This document shows, one piece after another, positions 7,598 through 17,004 of a stretch of 48,507 bases of DNA. The notes below the pieces were generated by a model. The model was not told where the DNA came from and did no database searches. It was given only the letters and a program-made list of their open reading frames with translations. Source of the DNA: Flavobacterium sp. (lineage in GTDB: Bacteria; Bacteroidota; Bacteroidia; Flavobacteriales; Flavobacteriaceae). Both the position numbers and the translations under genes were made by a program. Within the stretch, counting starts at the first letter, position 1. Every line of letters begins with the position of its first letter. Location of the stretch: the NCBI GenBank assembly GCA_014378065.1, contig JACMOK010000133.1:1-48507 (forward strand). The letters are read 5' to 3'.

Positions 7598-9289
7598 ATG
7601 AGAGTTCTATTGCTATTTTTGATTTTTTACACGCCGATTTTTTCTCAAACCAATTACCCCAAGGATTATTTTAGATCACCCTTGGACATCCCCATGCAGC
7701 TGTCTGGAAATTTTGGGGAGTTTCGGCCCAATCATTTTCATGCCGGAGTTGATTTCAAAACCCAACAGAAAGAAGGCCTTGTCGTGCATGCCGCAGGAGA
7801 CGGTTATATTTCCAGAATTAAAATCTCTACTTACGGATATGGTAAGGCCATTTATATTACCCACCCAAATGGCTACACCACGGTTTACGGACACCTACAA
7901 AATGCATATGGTAAAATAGCAACATATATCAGAGAGGAGAGTTACAAACAGCAGGCATACGAAATTGAATTGTTTCCTAAACCCGATGAATTTCCCATCA
8001 AAAAGGGAGATACAATTGGGCTTTCTGGAAATACTGGTGGTTCCGAAGGCCCACACTTGCACTTTGAAATCAGAGATTCTCAAACAGAAAAAATCGTTAA
8101 TCCGCTTTATTTTGGCTTTGACCGTTTTTTAAAAGATACCAAACGCCCTGTAATTTCTGCTTTAATGGCGTATCCGATTGGCGATAGCAGCGTAGTCAAT
8201 CAATCCAAACAGCCGGTAATGATTAATTTGTCATTGCAGCCCGATGGCAGTTACATTTCTGAAAAAGTGTTGGCTTCTGGCAAACTTGGCTTCGGAATTA
8301 CAGCAGTCGATCAGGATGATGTATCTTACAACAACAATGGTATTTTTAAAGTGCAAGGCTATACCAACGGCACGCCTTACTTTGGATACCAATTTGACAT
8401 GTTGGTTTTTGATGAAAGTCGGTATGTGAATGCATTGATTGATTACCCTCGATACCGAAAGACGCACCAACGCTTGCAAAAACTGTTTATGAAAAATGCG
8501 TATCCTCTGAGTAACATTAAGAGCAACCAGACGAATGGCATTCTTGAAATGCAACCTAATTTCTGTCAGTTGTACCGAATTGAGGTTTCAGATTTTAATG
8601 AGAATAAAACAACGATTCTGATTCCTATTGATTATTCCCCCTTGCCAGCGACCATTCAAGCCGAACCAAGAACAGCGAATTATTTTGTGAAAGCCAACAA
8701 CGACAGCAACTTCGAAAAGGAAAACATGGGAGTGTATTTTCCTGCCCATACGTTTTATGAGGATTTTTATATGAATTTCGATGTCAAAAACGGAATCATG
8801 ACTGTGCATGATGACACTGTTCCGGTGCATTCCAATTTTAAAGTCACCATCAACGACAGCTTGACCACCCTTCGAGAAAAAACATTTATTGCTTCTATTG
8901 ACGGAAAAAAAATAAGTTACAATCCCACTAAATTTAAAAATAATACGTTTACAACTTACACCAAGAATTTAGGGCAATTTACTTTAGCAAAAGACACCAT
9001 TGCACCAAAAATCGCTTTAGCTAAACAAATTAAAGGAAAGAAGTTGACTATCGAAAAGTCAATAACGCTAAAAATAACAGATGATCTATCAGGTATAAAA
9101 TCTTATAACGGATACATCAATCAAAAATGGGTTCTCTTTGAATACGATAGTAAGAGTAAAAAAATAGTGTACTATCTTGATGAGGGGTCGCTTGTAGAAG
9201 GCGAAAACGATTTAAAAGTGGTAGTTTTAGATAATCTTGGAAATTCTGCTATCTTTGAAACAACTTTTTTAAAAAGTCAAAAAAAATAA
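7598..9289 (+). CDS. Exported M23-family (LytM) peptidase
   Basis: This 563-residue protein has a signal peptide (residues 1-16, ending IFS before QTNYP). The LytM domain is directly N-terminal, about residues 30-170. Zn ligands are visible as His48 and Asp52 in HFHAGVDF, His99 in YGHL, and His153/His155 in GPHLHFEIR, so it should be active. M23 enzymes cut peptidoglycan cross-bridges. An unusually long C-terminal region (about residues 175-563) looks like successive beta-sandwich modules, including a KITDDLSGIKSYNGYI Big-like stretch. It may hold substrate or tether the enzyme in the periplasm. The TonB-dependent receptor starts 5 nt after its stop, so they share an operon. Confidence 0.88.
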   Translation: MRVLLLFLIFYTPIFSQTNYPKDYFRSPLDIPMQLSGNFGEFRPNHFHAGVDFKTQQKEGLVVHAAGDGYISRIKISTYGYGKAIYITHPNGYTTVYGHLQNAYGKIATYIREESYKQQAYEIELFPKPDEFPIKKGDTIGLSGNTGGSEGPHLHFEIRDSQTEKIVNPLYFGFDRFLKDTKRPVISALMAYPIGDSSVVNQSKQPVMINLSLQPDGSYISEKVLASGKLGFGITAVDQDDVSYNNNGIFKVQGYTNGTPYFGYQFDMLVFDESRYVNALIDYPRYRKTHQRLQKLFMKNAYPLSNIKSNQTNGILEMQPNFCQLYRIEVSDFNENKTTILIPIDYSPLPATIQAEPRTANYFVKANNDSNFEKENMGVYFPAHTFYEDFYMNFDVKNGIMTVHDDTVPVHSNFKVTINDSLTTLREKTFIASIDGKKISYNPTKFKNNTFTTYTKNLGQFTLAKDTIAPKIALAKQIKGKKLTIEKSITLKITDDLSGIKSYNGYINQKWVLFEYDSKSKKIVYYLDEGSLVEGENDLKVVVLDNLGNSAIFETTFLKSQKK

Positions 9290-9294
9290 ATACG

Positions 9295-11778
9295 ATGCTG
9301 TTGAAAACCAATCTCAAAATTTTCTATTTTCTTTTTTTATCGATCAGTCTTGCAGGTTATGCGCAAACAGCTAGGGTAAAGGGAGTAATATTAAACGAAA
9401 GCAATGCACCGGTCGAAGAAGTCAATATTAGCGCAAACGGACAAAATGCAAAAACGAATGCCAATGGGTTTTATGAATTGACAGTTCCTGCTAACCAAAC
9501 ATTAAACCTTATTTTTACCCATGTCACGCTAAAAAAAAGCACATTGACAATAGAATTAAAACCCAATGAAGATTACGAATTAAATGTCGTGATGAATGAT
9601 AGGGAAGAACAACTGGGAGAGGTGACGATTGTCAACAATAGAAAAAGAGTTCAAGGCATTGTCAACATTGAACCCGAAGTGATCCGAAAAATTCCTGGAG
9701 CCAATGCGGGCGTGGAAAATATTTTAAAAACCTTGCCCGGTGTCTATTCCAACAATGAATTGAGTACGCAATACGCGGTTCGTGGTGGCAATTATGATGA
9801 AAATTTGGTCTATGTAAACGAGATAGAAGTCTACCGGCCATTTTTAATACGCTCCGGTCAGCAGGAGGGGCTAAGCTTTACCAATACCGATTTGGTCGAG
9901 AATGTTGACTTTTCAGCGGGCGGTTTTCAAGCCAAATATGGGGACAAATTGTCTTCGGTTTTAGACATCACTTACCGCCGGCCCACCAAGTTTGGGGCTG
10001 CCGCAGAACTTAGTTTTTTAGGCGGGAGCGTTGCCGTAGATCTGGCTTCTAAAAATCAGAAGTGGACGGCCATAACCGGGGTTCGTTATCGCGACAACAG
10101 TCTTTTGGTCAACAGTCAAGAAACGCAAACCAATTTCCGTCCGACTTTTGCCGACATCCAAACTAATGTTAATTATACTCCTTCCACAAAATGGCAATGG
10201 AGTTTTCTTGGCAATATTTCACAAAACAAATACAATTACCAACCTTTGACAAGGGAAACAAAATTCGGAACTTTTGCCGAACCTATTGCCATACAAATAA
10301 ATTATGAAGGACAGGAGAAAGACCGCTACGACACCTATTTTGGCGCTTTAAAGTCCACGTTTAAAATCAGCGAAAAACTGACCTTAAAATTCATCGGCTC
10401 TGCCTATCATACTTTAGAGCAGGAATACTTTGATATTTTTGCTGCCTATGCTTTGGGAGAAATTGACAGTAACATTGGTTCGGAAACTTTTGGAAATGTC
10501 TCGTTTAGTCGGGCTATCGGAACCCAATTGACCCACGCTCGTAATGATCTTGACGCCCTGATTGTCAATGCCGAAGTAAAGGGATTTCATGATTTAAAAA
10601 AGCATCAGGTGGAATGGGGTTTCAAATATACGCGCGAAGATATACGCGACCGAATTGTAGAATGGGAAGTGATTGATTCTGCAGGATTTTCTTTAAATCC
10701 GCCTAAATTGCCACCACGAATTGACTTTCCGATTAACGATCAGCCAGAAAATCCTTATGTTGGTCCGTTGGTTCCGTATAAAAATGTAAGGGCAAAGAAC
10801 TATGTAACCATTTCAAGATTCTCTGGCTATGCACAGTGGAGCTTAAAAAATAAAATTGGCTCAAGTGATGTTTGGTATAATGCAGGGGTAAGAATGCACC
10901 AATGGCAAGTTTCAGGAAACCAACTCAACGGCAACAGCCAAATCGTGTTTAGTCCGAGAGCACAATTCGCGATCAAACCCGACTGGGAAAAAGATATGGT
11001 ATTTAGAATTTCTGGTGGGATCTATTATCAGCCGCCTTTTTATCGCGAATTAAGAGACCAGAATGGCCTGGTGCAACCCAATGTAAAAGCGCAATCGGCG
11101 GTTCATATCGTCTTGAGTAATGATTATAGTTTTAAAATGTGGGAAAGGCCATTTAAGATGGTCACCGAGTTGTATTATAAATCGCTTGCCGACGTAAATC
11201 CATATACTTTAGAAAATGTTAGAATCCGCTATGCCGCTGATAATTCAGCCGTGGCTTTCGCACAAGGCTTAGACTTGAGACTGAATGGAGAATTTGTCCC
11301 CGGTACCGAATCTTGGCTAAGTTTCGGCTATTTGAAAACAGAGGAAAACATCAACAACCAAGGCTACATCGCGCGACCTACAGACCAAAGATTAAAATTC
11401 GGTATTTTGTTCCAAGATTTTATGCCAAATATACCAAGTGTTAAAGTCTATTTGAATTTGGTTTACAATACCGGATTGCCTGGCGGATCGCCTTCTTACG
11501 CCGATCCGTATGTCTATCAATCGCGGCTTAGAGATTATCGCAGGGCGGATGTGGGCTTTTCTTATGTGTTTACCGAAAAAAATAAAACCAGACCCGAAGG
11601 ACACTGGTTGAAGAAATTCAAAGATTTTTCGATAGGTTTTGAAATTTTTAATATGTTTAACAATCAAAATGCCATTACCAATACTTGGGTCAGGGATGTG
11701 TATGAAAAGACACAATCTGCTATTCCCAACTATTTGACCACAAGAGTTTTCAATGTCAAATTGGCCATTCGATTATAA
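9295..11778 (+). CDS. TonB-dependent receptor with N-terminal carboxypeptidase-like domain
   Basis: This 827-residue outer-membrane receptor has a signal peptide (about residues 1-23, ending GYA before QTARVKG). A carboxypeptidase-D regulatory-like beta-sandwich follows to about residue 100 (KGVILNESNAPVEEVNISA). The plug runs about 108-235 (NILKTLPGVYSNNELSTQYA, VRGGNYDENLVYVNEIEVYRP) and the 22-strand barrel runs to the end (VFNVKLAIRL). It imports a large substrate through TonB/ExbBD; the ligand cannot be read from sequence. No SusD partner is nearby, so it is not an ordinary polysaccharide utilization locus. Coupling with an M23 peptidase 5 nt upstream recurs, as far as I recall, in Flavobacteria. 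Confidence 0.9.
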   Translation: MLLKTNLKIFYFLFLSISLAGYAQTARVKGVILNESNAPVEEVNISANGQNAKTNANGFYELTVPANQTLNLIFTHVTLKKSTLTIELKPNEDYELNVVMNDREEQLGEVTIVNNRKRVQGIVNIEPEVIRKIPGANAGVENILKTLPGVYSNNELSTQYAVRGGNYDENLVYVNEIEVYRPFLIRSGQQEGLSFTNTDLVENVDFSAGGFQAKYGDKLSSVLDITYRRPTKFGAAAELSFLGGSVAVDLASKNQKWTAITGVRYRDNSLLVNSQETQTNFRPTFADIQTNVNYTPSTKWQWSFLGNISQNKYNYQPLTRETKFGTFAEPIAIQINYEGQEKDRYDTYFGALKSTFKISEKLTLKFIGSAYHTLEQEYFDIFAAYALGEIDSNIGSETFGNVSFSRAIGTQLTHARNDLDALIVNAEVKGFHDLKKHQVEWGFKYTREDIRDRIVEWEVIDSAGFSLNPPKLPPRIDFPINDQPENPYVGPLVPYKNVRAKNYVTISRFSGYAQWSLKNKIGSSDVWYNAGVRMHQWQVSGNQLNGNSQIVFSPRAQFAIKPDWEKDMVFRISGGIYYQPPFYRELRDQNGLVQPNVKAQSAVHIVLSNDYSFKMWERPFKMVTELYYKSLADVNPYTLENVRIRYAADNSAVAFAQGLDLRLNGEFVPGTESWLSFGYLKTEENINNQGYIARPTDQRLKFGILFQDFMPNIPSVKVYLNLVYNTGLPGGSPSYADPYVYQSRLRDYRRADVGFSYVFTEKNKTRPEGHWLKKFKDFSIGFEIFNMFNNQNAITNTWVRDVYEKTQSAIPNYLTTRVFNVKLAIRL

Positions 11779-11838
11779 TCGCAAGATAAACTTTAAAATT
11801 GTATAGATTTGAAATGCCATTTTTATAAAAAGACAGAC

Positions 11839-12564
11839 ATGAAAAATAGATTAGTTTTCCTGATTGCAATGCTGGTTTTACTTTTTGTAAATTGCAAAAA
11901 GGAAGCACCTGAAAAGCCGAAAGTGATTTATGACACGGCTTCAAAATCAAAAGAGCAGCCCATAATTGATACCACCCAAATAGAAATTGCCGATTTGCCA
12001 GTGCAGATGCAAGGCACAAATTATTTGATATTTCCCGTGGGTGATTTAAACATTTATGGTAGGGGTTCAAAATCGTATGAATCTACTTCCAATGGCAATG
12101 ACCTCAGACTTAAGATATCCAATTATAGCGAAAATGAAATCACGGGCTATTTGAGAAATTTTAAATTTCAAGAAATTGGTTCCGATTCTATAAAATCGTT
12201 AACTACCAAACCAATCCTAATTCAAACGGCTACTTATTTAAAATCAGTATCCGACAAAGCCAAACAGCAAGTCTTGGTTTACACCTTAGCAGATATGGAT
12301 ACCAATAAAGACGGCAAATTAGATTCAAACGATATTAAATCACTTTACGTTAGCGAAATCTCAGGCAAACGTTTCAATAAATTATCTGCTGATTTCCAAG
12401 AGTTAATCGATTGGAATCTAATTGAATCGAAGAGCCGATTGTATTTTAGAACTATTGAAGATACCAACAAAAACGGGGAGTTTGATAAAAATGACATCTT
12501 GCATTATCATTTTGTCGATTTGTCTTCGAAAGAGTGGAAAGTTTACAGCTACAATCCGATTTAA
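11839..12564 (+). CDS. Lipoprotein with two EF-hand-like calcium loops
   Basis: This 241-residue predicted lipoprotein has a hydrophobic signal followed by the lipobox LLFVNC (Cys19). The ATG at 11839 is preferred because the upstream in-frame TTG at 11809 would bury the signal. A Pro/Lys/Thr-rich linker (20-50) leads to a beta-rich domain. Two acidic loops, DMDTNKDGKLDSND (about 152-165) and EDTNKNGEFDKND (about 207-219), match EF-hand/dockerin-type Ca2+ loops. I do not recognise a named family. It lies 60 nt after the TonB receptor on the same strand and could be expressed with it. Confidence 0.75.
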   Translation: MKNRLVFLIAMLVLLFVNCKKEAPEKPKVIYDTASKSKEQPIIDTTQIEIADLPVQMQGTNYLIFPVGDLNIYGRGSKSYESTSNGNDLRLKISNYSENEITGYLRNFKFQEIGSDSIKSLTTKPILIQTATYLKSVSDKAKQQVLVYTLADMDTNKDGKLDSNDIKSLYVSEISGKRFNKLSADFQELIDWNLIESKSRLYFRTIEDTNKNGEFDKNDILHYHFVDLSSKEWKVYSYNPI

Positions 12565-12569
12565 AAGGC

Positions 12570-13268
12570 TTAAATTAAAATATCACTTTCCAGATCTGAT
12601 TTTTCGATTTTAAAGTCATAACCCAGCCGCTTTACCAATTCGATGACAAGGTTTTTATACCAGTTTTCCGATTTGGGATGAATGTAAATTTTCTCTATAA
12701 GTTGGCTGATGTCAACATCGATCTTCAGCCCATTGTCGATGGTTAAATTATGGGAAGTGACATCTGAAATAATTCTGATCTCCCGCTCATATTGAAAACT
12801 TTTACGTTTGAATAAAAATGGGAAAAAAGTATTGTCAAACGGGATGTACTCTTTTTTATAATCAATGTAATTTACTTCTCCGATATGCTGTTCATAAGTT
12901 TGTTCCGGAACTAAAGCTTCTTGAATTCTTTTTAGTGTGGATTGGATTGCAAGCCCTTCGCTTTTTTGAGTGAAAATCTGCCACATGGCAAACGACTCAT
13001 ATTCATTGATGTGCCAGCTGCTAATGACCACGTTGGTACGGTGGATTTTGTAGTAGTCTAGAAATTCTGGATTGTTCACGGAAAGCTTGCGTATTTCCTC
13101 GAAGGTAGGTTCGCTAAAGGTGCCTTCATATTGGTCTTCAAACTTGTCAGACCGCGACATGAATAATTTTTTATACAATAGTAAATCAACAAATTTTGAC
13201 AAATCAAGGTATTTCCATACAATTGTCGAATTTTCTGGAAGTTTGATGTTTTTGTCTTCGAGGTACAT
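12570..13268 (-). CDS. DUF2971 family protein
   Basis: This 232-residue cytoplasmic protein has the DUF2971 signature. It opens with WKYLDLSKFVDLLLYKKLFMS and continues SRSDKFEDQYEG, then CHVS-like WHINEYESFAMWQIF. The central part carries YIDYKKEY and KRKSFQYEREIRII. DUF2971 proteins are widespread and often occur in accessory or defence-like neighbourhoods, but their biochemical role is unknown. It is convergent with the lipoprotein gene (stops 6 nt apart) and sits 52 nt downstream of the ABC exporter on the same strand. Confidence 0.8.
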   Translation of the reverse strand: MYLEDKNIKLPENSTIVWKYLDLSKFVDLLLYKKLFMSRSDKFEDQYEGTFSEPTFEEIRKLSVNNPEFLDYYKIHRTNVVISSWHINEYESFAMWQIFTQKSEGLAIQSTLKRIQEALVPEQTYEQHIGEVNYIDYKKEYIPFDNTFFPFLFKRKSFQYEREIRIISDVTSHNLTIDNGLKIDVDISQLIEKIYIHPKSENWYKNLVIELVKRLGYDFKIEKSDLESDILI

Positions 13269-13320
13269 TTTGTTTCTGTAAATTGTGTTCAGCTAATGTT
13301 GCTTCGGTGATCAATTAAAA

Positions 13321-15147
13321 TTACTCAAAAGATTGCATATTGACCAATTTATTATAAGTGCCATTCAATGCAATCAATTCGTTATGTCGGCCTTGCTCAA
13401 CAATCTTTCCTTTCTGCATCACCACAATCAGATCGGCTCTTTGTATAGTCGATAAGCGGTGTGCGATGACAATCGAGGTTCGGTTTTGCATCATGTTTTC
13501 TAAAGCCACTTGTACGAGTTTTTCACTTTCAGTATCCAAAGCAGAGGTGGCTTCGTCGAGTATCATTATTGGTGGATTTTTCAAAACGGCACGGGCAATA
13601 CTCAAACGCTGTTTTTGGCCACCCGAGAGTTTGTTGCCGCTGTCTCCTATATTGGTATAAATGCCGTTAGGCAAATCGTTTACAAATTCGTAAGCATTGG
13701 CAATTTTTAAAGCCTCAATAATCTCCTTATCCGTTGCATCGAGTTTTCCAAGCGAAATGTTTTCCTTGATGGTATCATTAAATAAAATGCTGTCTTGCGT
13801 TACCAAGCCCATCAATCCGCGCAGCGATTTCAAATCCATATCTTTGATATTGACCCCATCAATTTTAATTTCGCCTTCGTTTACATCATAGAAACGCGTC
13901 AATAAATTGGCAATTGTGCTTTTTCCGCTACCCGATTGCCCAACCAATGCAATGGTCTGTCCCTTATTAACTTCAAGTGAAAAGTCTTTTAATACATTTT
14001 CTTTTTCATATCTAAAACTGATATTCTTAATCGAGATGACCGCCTCAAAACTATTTTTTTTAACGGCATCGATTTTACTTACAATTGGATTTTCCTGATC
14101 TAAGATTTCCAGCACACGTTCGGCTGCGGCATTTCCTCTTTTGATACTGTACGACGCTTTAGAAATAGATTTGGCCGGAGTCAGAATATTATAAGCCAAA
14201 CCCATATAGGCAATAAAGGAAGCGCCATTGAGTGTTTTTTCGATTAAAACCATGTGGCCTCCATACCAAAGTAAAATGGCAATAACCATAATGCCCATGA
14301 ATTCACTCACAGGAGACGCTAGATTTTGACGGTTTCCAATACTATTCGATAAATTAAAAAAACGATGGGTGGAATCCTGAAATTTCTTATTAAAATAACT
14401 CTCACCGTTAAAACCCTTTACCACCTTCAACCCGCCAAGGGTTTCTTCAATAGTAGATAAAAAAGTGCCTTGCTCTTCTTGGGCCCTGGTGGATTGCTTT
14501 TTTAATTGTTTTCCAATCAACGAGATTACATAACCTGAAAGTGGAATAAAAACAAACACGAAAATGGTCAATTTCATACTGATGGTAAACATCGTGATAA
14601 TGGTAAAAACTATGGTCAGCGGTTCTTTAACCACCATCTCTAAAATAGATAGAAAAGAAGTTTGCACTTCGTTTACATCACCGGCAATCCTTGAAATCGT
14701 ATCGCCTTTTCTTTTTTCTGAAAAGAAAGAAAGCGGCAGGTCGATTGTTTTTTTATACATCGCGTTACGCATATCTCTTAAAACGCCATTTCTTAAAAAA
14801 GTAATGAAAAACATGGCGAAATAATCTGATAAATTTTTCAATAAAAAAATAGAAATGATCATCGCAACCATAATAGACAGAGTATATCCTACACCGTGAG
14901 CATCAGTGGCCGTGGTAATGAAGTAGCTTAAGTAATCTTCTAGAAATGTTTTTAGTCCTGATAATCCATGATAAACTGGCATGGCTGTGTTTCGCTTGCT
15001 TAAATCAAAAAGTACCTGCATCATCGGAATTAGCGAGATGAAAGAGAGGGTTCCGAAAAAGGCATACAGGATATTAAAAAAGATGTTTAGGTAGGCGTAT
15101 TTTTTATACGGGATAATAAAAGGAAATATTTTTCTGAAATTATTCAT
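13321..15147 (-). CDS. MsbA-type ABC exporter (fused permease and ATPase)
   Basis: This 608-residue half-transporter works as a homodimer. Six membrane helices lie within about residues 10-320. The nucleotide-binding domain follows: Walker A GQSGSGKST (403-411), Q loop near 451, signature LSGGQKQR (507-514), Walker B IMILDEATS (527-535) and H-loop His563 (IAHRLST). All ATPase residues are intact. Similarity in layout to MsbA suggests lipid or lipid-linked glycan flipping, which fits the upstream glycosyltransferase and phosphohexomutase. The start overlaps the phosphohexomutase stop by 4 nt (ATGA), which indicates translational coupling. Multidrug export is the main alternative. Confidence 0.88.
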   Translation of the reverse strand: MNNFRKIFPFIIPYKKYAYLNIFFNILYAFFGTLSFISLIPMMQVLFDLSKRNTAMPVYHGLSGLKTFLEDYLSYFITTATDAHGVGYTLSIMVAMIISIFLLKNLSDYFAMFFITFLRNGVLRDMRNAMYKKTIDLPLSFFSEKRKGDTISRIAGDVNEVQTSFLSILEMVVKEPLTIVFTIITMFTISMKLTIFVFVFIPLSGYVISLIGKQLKKQSTRAQEEQGTFLSTIEETLGGLKVVKGFNGESYFNKKFQDSTHRFFNLSNSIGNRQNLASPVSEFMGIMVIAILLWYGGHMVLIEKTLNGASFIAYMGLAYNILTPAKSISKASYSIKRGNAAAERVLEILDQENPIVSKIDAVKKNSFEAVISIKNISFRYEKENVLKDFSLEVNKGQTIALVGQSGSGKSTIANLLTRFYDVNEGEIKIDGVNIKDMDLKSLRGLMGLVTQDSILFNDTIKENISLGKLDATDKEIIEALKIANAYEFVNDLPNGIYTNIGDSGNKLSGGQKQRLSIARAVLKNPPIMILDEATSALDTESEKLVQVALENMMQNRTSIVIAHRLSTIQRADLIVVMQKGKIVEQGRHNELIALNGTYNKLVNMQSFE

Positions 15148-16874
15148 GAAATTATTTTTAAATCGTGTAAGATGTTTTTGATTTGCTGGTCCAATTCCAT
15201 CTCTACCTGCAGCGCATTTTCGACCCGATCCAACGCTGCATTCACACTGACATAAAATTTTATTTTGGGTTCTGTCCCGCTAGGTCGCGCTGCAATTTTA
15301 GCGCCGTCTTCTGTATAATAAATCAGCACATCTGATTTTGGGATATTCATGGTTTGGATTTCACCTGTCAGTAAATTTTTTGCAACCGAAATTTTATAAT
15401 CTTCTAGCATGACCACGCGTTGATTGTTAATTTCCTTGACAGGATTCTCGCGCATGTCAACCATCATCTGATTGATTTCGGCCAAACCTTCAATTCCTTT
15501 CTTGGTCATAGACACCAAATGTTCTTTGTAGAAACCAAAATCAACATACAAATTCAGCAATTCTTTATAAACCGAACTTCCATTGGATTTGGCCTGTGCG
15601 GCAATTTCACACATCAATAAAGTCGCTGCCACCGCATCTTTATCCCGAACGGCATCACCCACCATAAAGCCGAAACTTTCCTCGCCTCCTCCTATGAATT
15701 TTTGTTCGGGGAAATCTTTGATCATTTTGGCGATCCATTTGAAACCCGTCAATCCCACTTTGCATTCTACGTCGTAAGCGCTCGCCAGTTCCATCATCAT
15801 TGGCGTAGAAACAATAGTTGAACCTATAAATTGTTGTCCGTCAATTTTGCCTTGTTTTTTCCATTGCTCCAACAAATAGGCCGTCATTAAAACCATCGTT
15901 TGATTTCCGTTGAGCAATGTCATTTGGCCTTCATTGTTTCTAACAGCAACACCCAACCGGTCGCAATCCGGATCGGTCCCTATCACGATATCGGCGTTTA
16001 ATTTCTCTGCCATCGCCAAAGCCATCGTTAATGCTTCTGGCTCTTCAGGGTTCGGAGACTTAACTGTGGGAAAATCGCCATTGGGTTCTGACTGTTCTGG
16101 CACCAGATGAACATTTTTATAGCCTGCTTGCGCCAAAGTTTGCGGCACCGCCTTTATCGAAGTACCATGTAGCGATGTGAATACAATGTTAAGGTTTTCC
16201 TTGGCGGTGGCAGGCGTATTAAAACTGGCGTTTTCAATCGTCGATTTTATAAAAGCAGCATCAATTTCGGTATCAATATATTGTATCAGTTTTTCATTCG
16301 CTTTAAATTTAATTTCATCGTATTTTAAGGCTTCAATGACTTTGATAATTTCGGCATCCTGCGGCGGTACCAATTGGCCTCCGTCTTCCCAATATACTTT
16401 ATAGCCATTGTATTCGGGCGGATTGTGAGAAGCGGTCAAAACAATTCCCGCCTGACACTTTAAATATTTGAGTGCGAAACTTAACTCTGGTGTCGGGCGC
16501 ATATCTGAAAAAAGGTAGACCTGAATCCCATTTGCCGAAAACACATCAGCGACTACTTTGGCCAGCGTATTGCTGTTGTGTCGGCAGTCATAGGCAATAG
16601 CGACTTTTAAAGTTTCCGTTGGAAAAACCTGACGCATATAATTGGAAATTCCTTGCGTATTTTTGCCCAAGGTATATTTGTTGATTCGGTTGGTGCCAAC
16701 GCCCATTATGCCACGCATTCCGCCAGTTCCAAATTCAAGATTCTTGTAGAAACTTTCTTCCAAATTTTTCGGCGCTGAAGTAATCATCGTTTTTATTGCT
16801 TCTTGCGTATCTAAGTCAAAAGTCGGCGTAAGCCATTCGTTGACAGTGTTAAGTATGTTTTGCGGAATGTTCAT
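15144..16874 (-). CDS. Phosphoglucomutase/phosphomannomutase (alpha-D-phosphohexomutase)
   Basis: This enzyme of about 576 residues interconverts hexose-1-phosphate and hexose-6-phosphate, feeding sugar-nucleotide synthesis. Family marks are all present: the FGTGGMRGIMG N-terminal loop, active-site phosphoserine in TASHNPPEYNGYK, Mg loop DPDCDRLG, sugar-binding GGEESFGF, and phosphate-binding RPSGTEPKIKFY near the C-terminus. The size and the GTGGMRG loop point to the PGM2/PgcA-like subfamily. I chose the ATG at 16874 (MNIPQNI); 29 further upstream in-frame residues are basic, low-complexity and overlap a repeat remnant. It is coupled to the downstream ABC exporter by an ATGA overlap. Confidence 0.92.
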   Translation of the reverse strand: MNIPQNILNTVNEWLTPTFDLDTQEAIKTMITSAPKNLEESFYKNLEFGTGGMRGIMGVGTNRINKYTLGKNTQGISNYMRQVFPTETLKVAIAYDCRHNSNTLAKVVADVFSANGIQVYLFSDMRPTPELSFALKYLKCQAGIVLTASHNPPEYNGYKVYWEDGGQLVPPQDAEIIKVIEALKYDEIKFKANEKLIQYIDTEIDAAFIKSTIENASFNTPATAKENLNIVFTSLHGTSIKAVPQTLAQAGYKNVHLVPEQSEPNGDFPTVKSPNPEEPEALTMALAMAEKLNADIVIGTDPDCDRLGVAVRNNEGQMTLLNGNQTMVLMTAYLLEQWKKQGKIDGQQFIGSTIVSTPMMMELASAYDVECKVGLTGFKWIAKMIKDFPEQKFIGGGEESFGFMVGDAVRDKDAVAATLLMCEIAAQAKSNGSSVYKELLNLYVDFGFYKEHLVSMTKKGIEGLAEINQMMVDMRENPVKEINNQRVVMLEDYKISVAKNLLTGEIQTMNIPKSDVLIYYTEDGAKIAARPSGTEPKIKFYVSVNAALDRVENALQVEMELDQQIKNILHDLKIIS

Positions 16875-16895
16875 GGTTCTTTTATTTTTATTTTT

Positions 16896-16940
16896 GAGAA
16901 GCTGTTTCCTGCTTTTCGTTCCAATCTTTTGTTTTAAAAG
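16896..16940 (+). repeat. Truncated copy of an interspersed flavobacterial repeat
   Basis: The segment GAAGCTGTTTCCTGCTTTTC followed by CCAATCTTTTGTTTT matches the left half of the element at 20343-20425. The right half (GGATGCCGCTTCCATC) is missing. It lies in the gap between the phosphohexomutase and glycosyltransferase genes. Confidence 0.5.
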
Positions 16941-17004
16941 ACACGACGACTGTCTCGTCAAATCGTTATGAGCGATGAAAATATTTCAATTCAATCGGTA
17001 AAAA

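Noticed and set aside
12570..13268. DUF2971 gene as part of a defence island
   Set aside because: No nuclease, toxin, helicase or other defence gene is nearby; neighbours are envelope genes.
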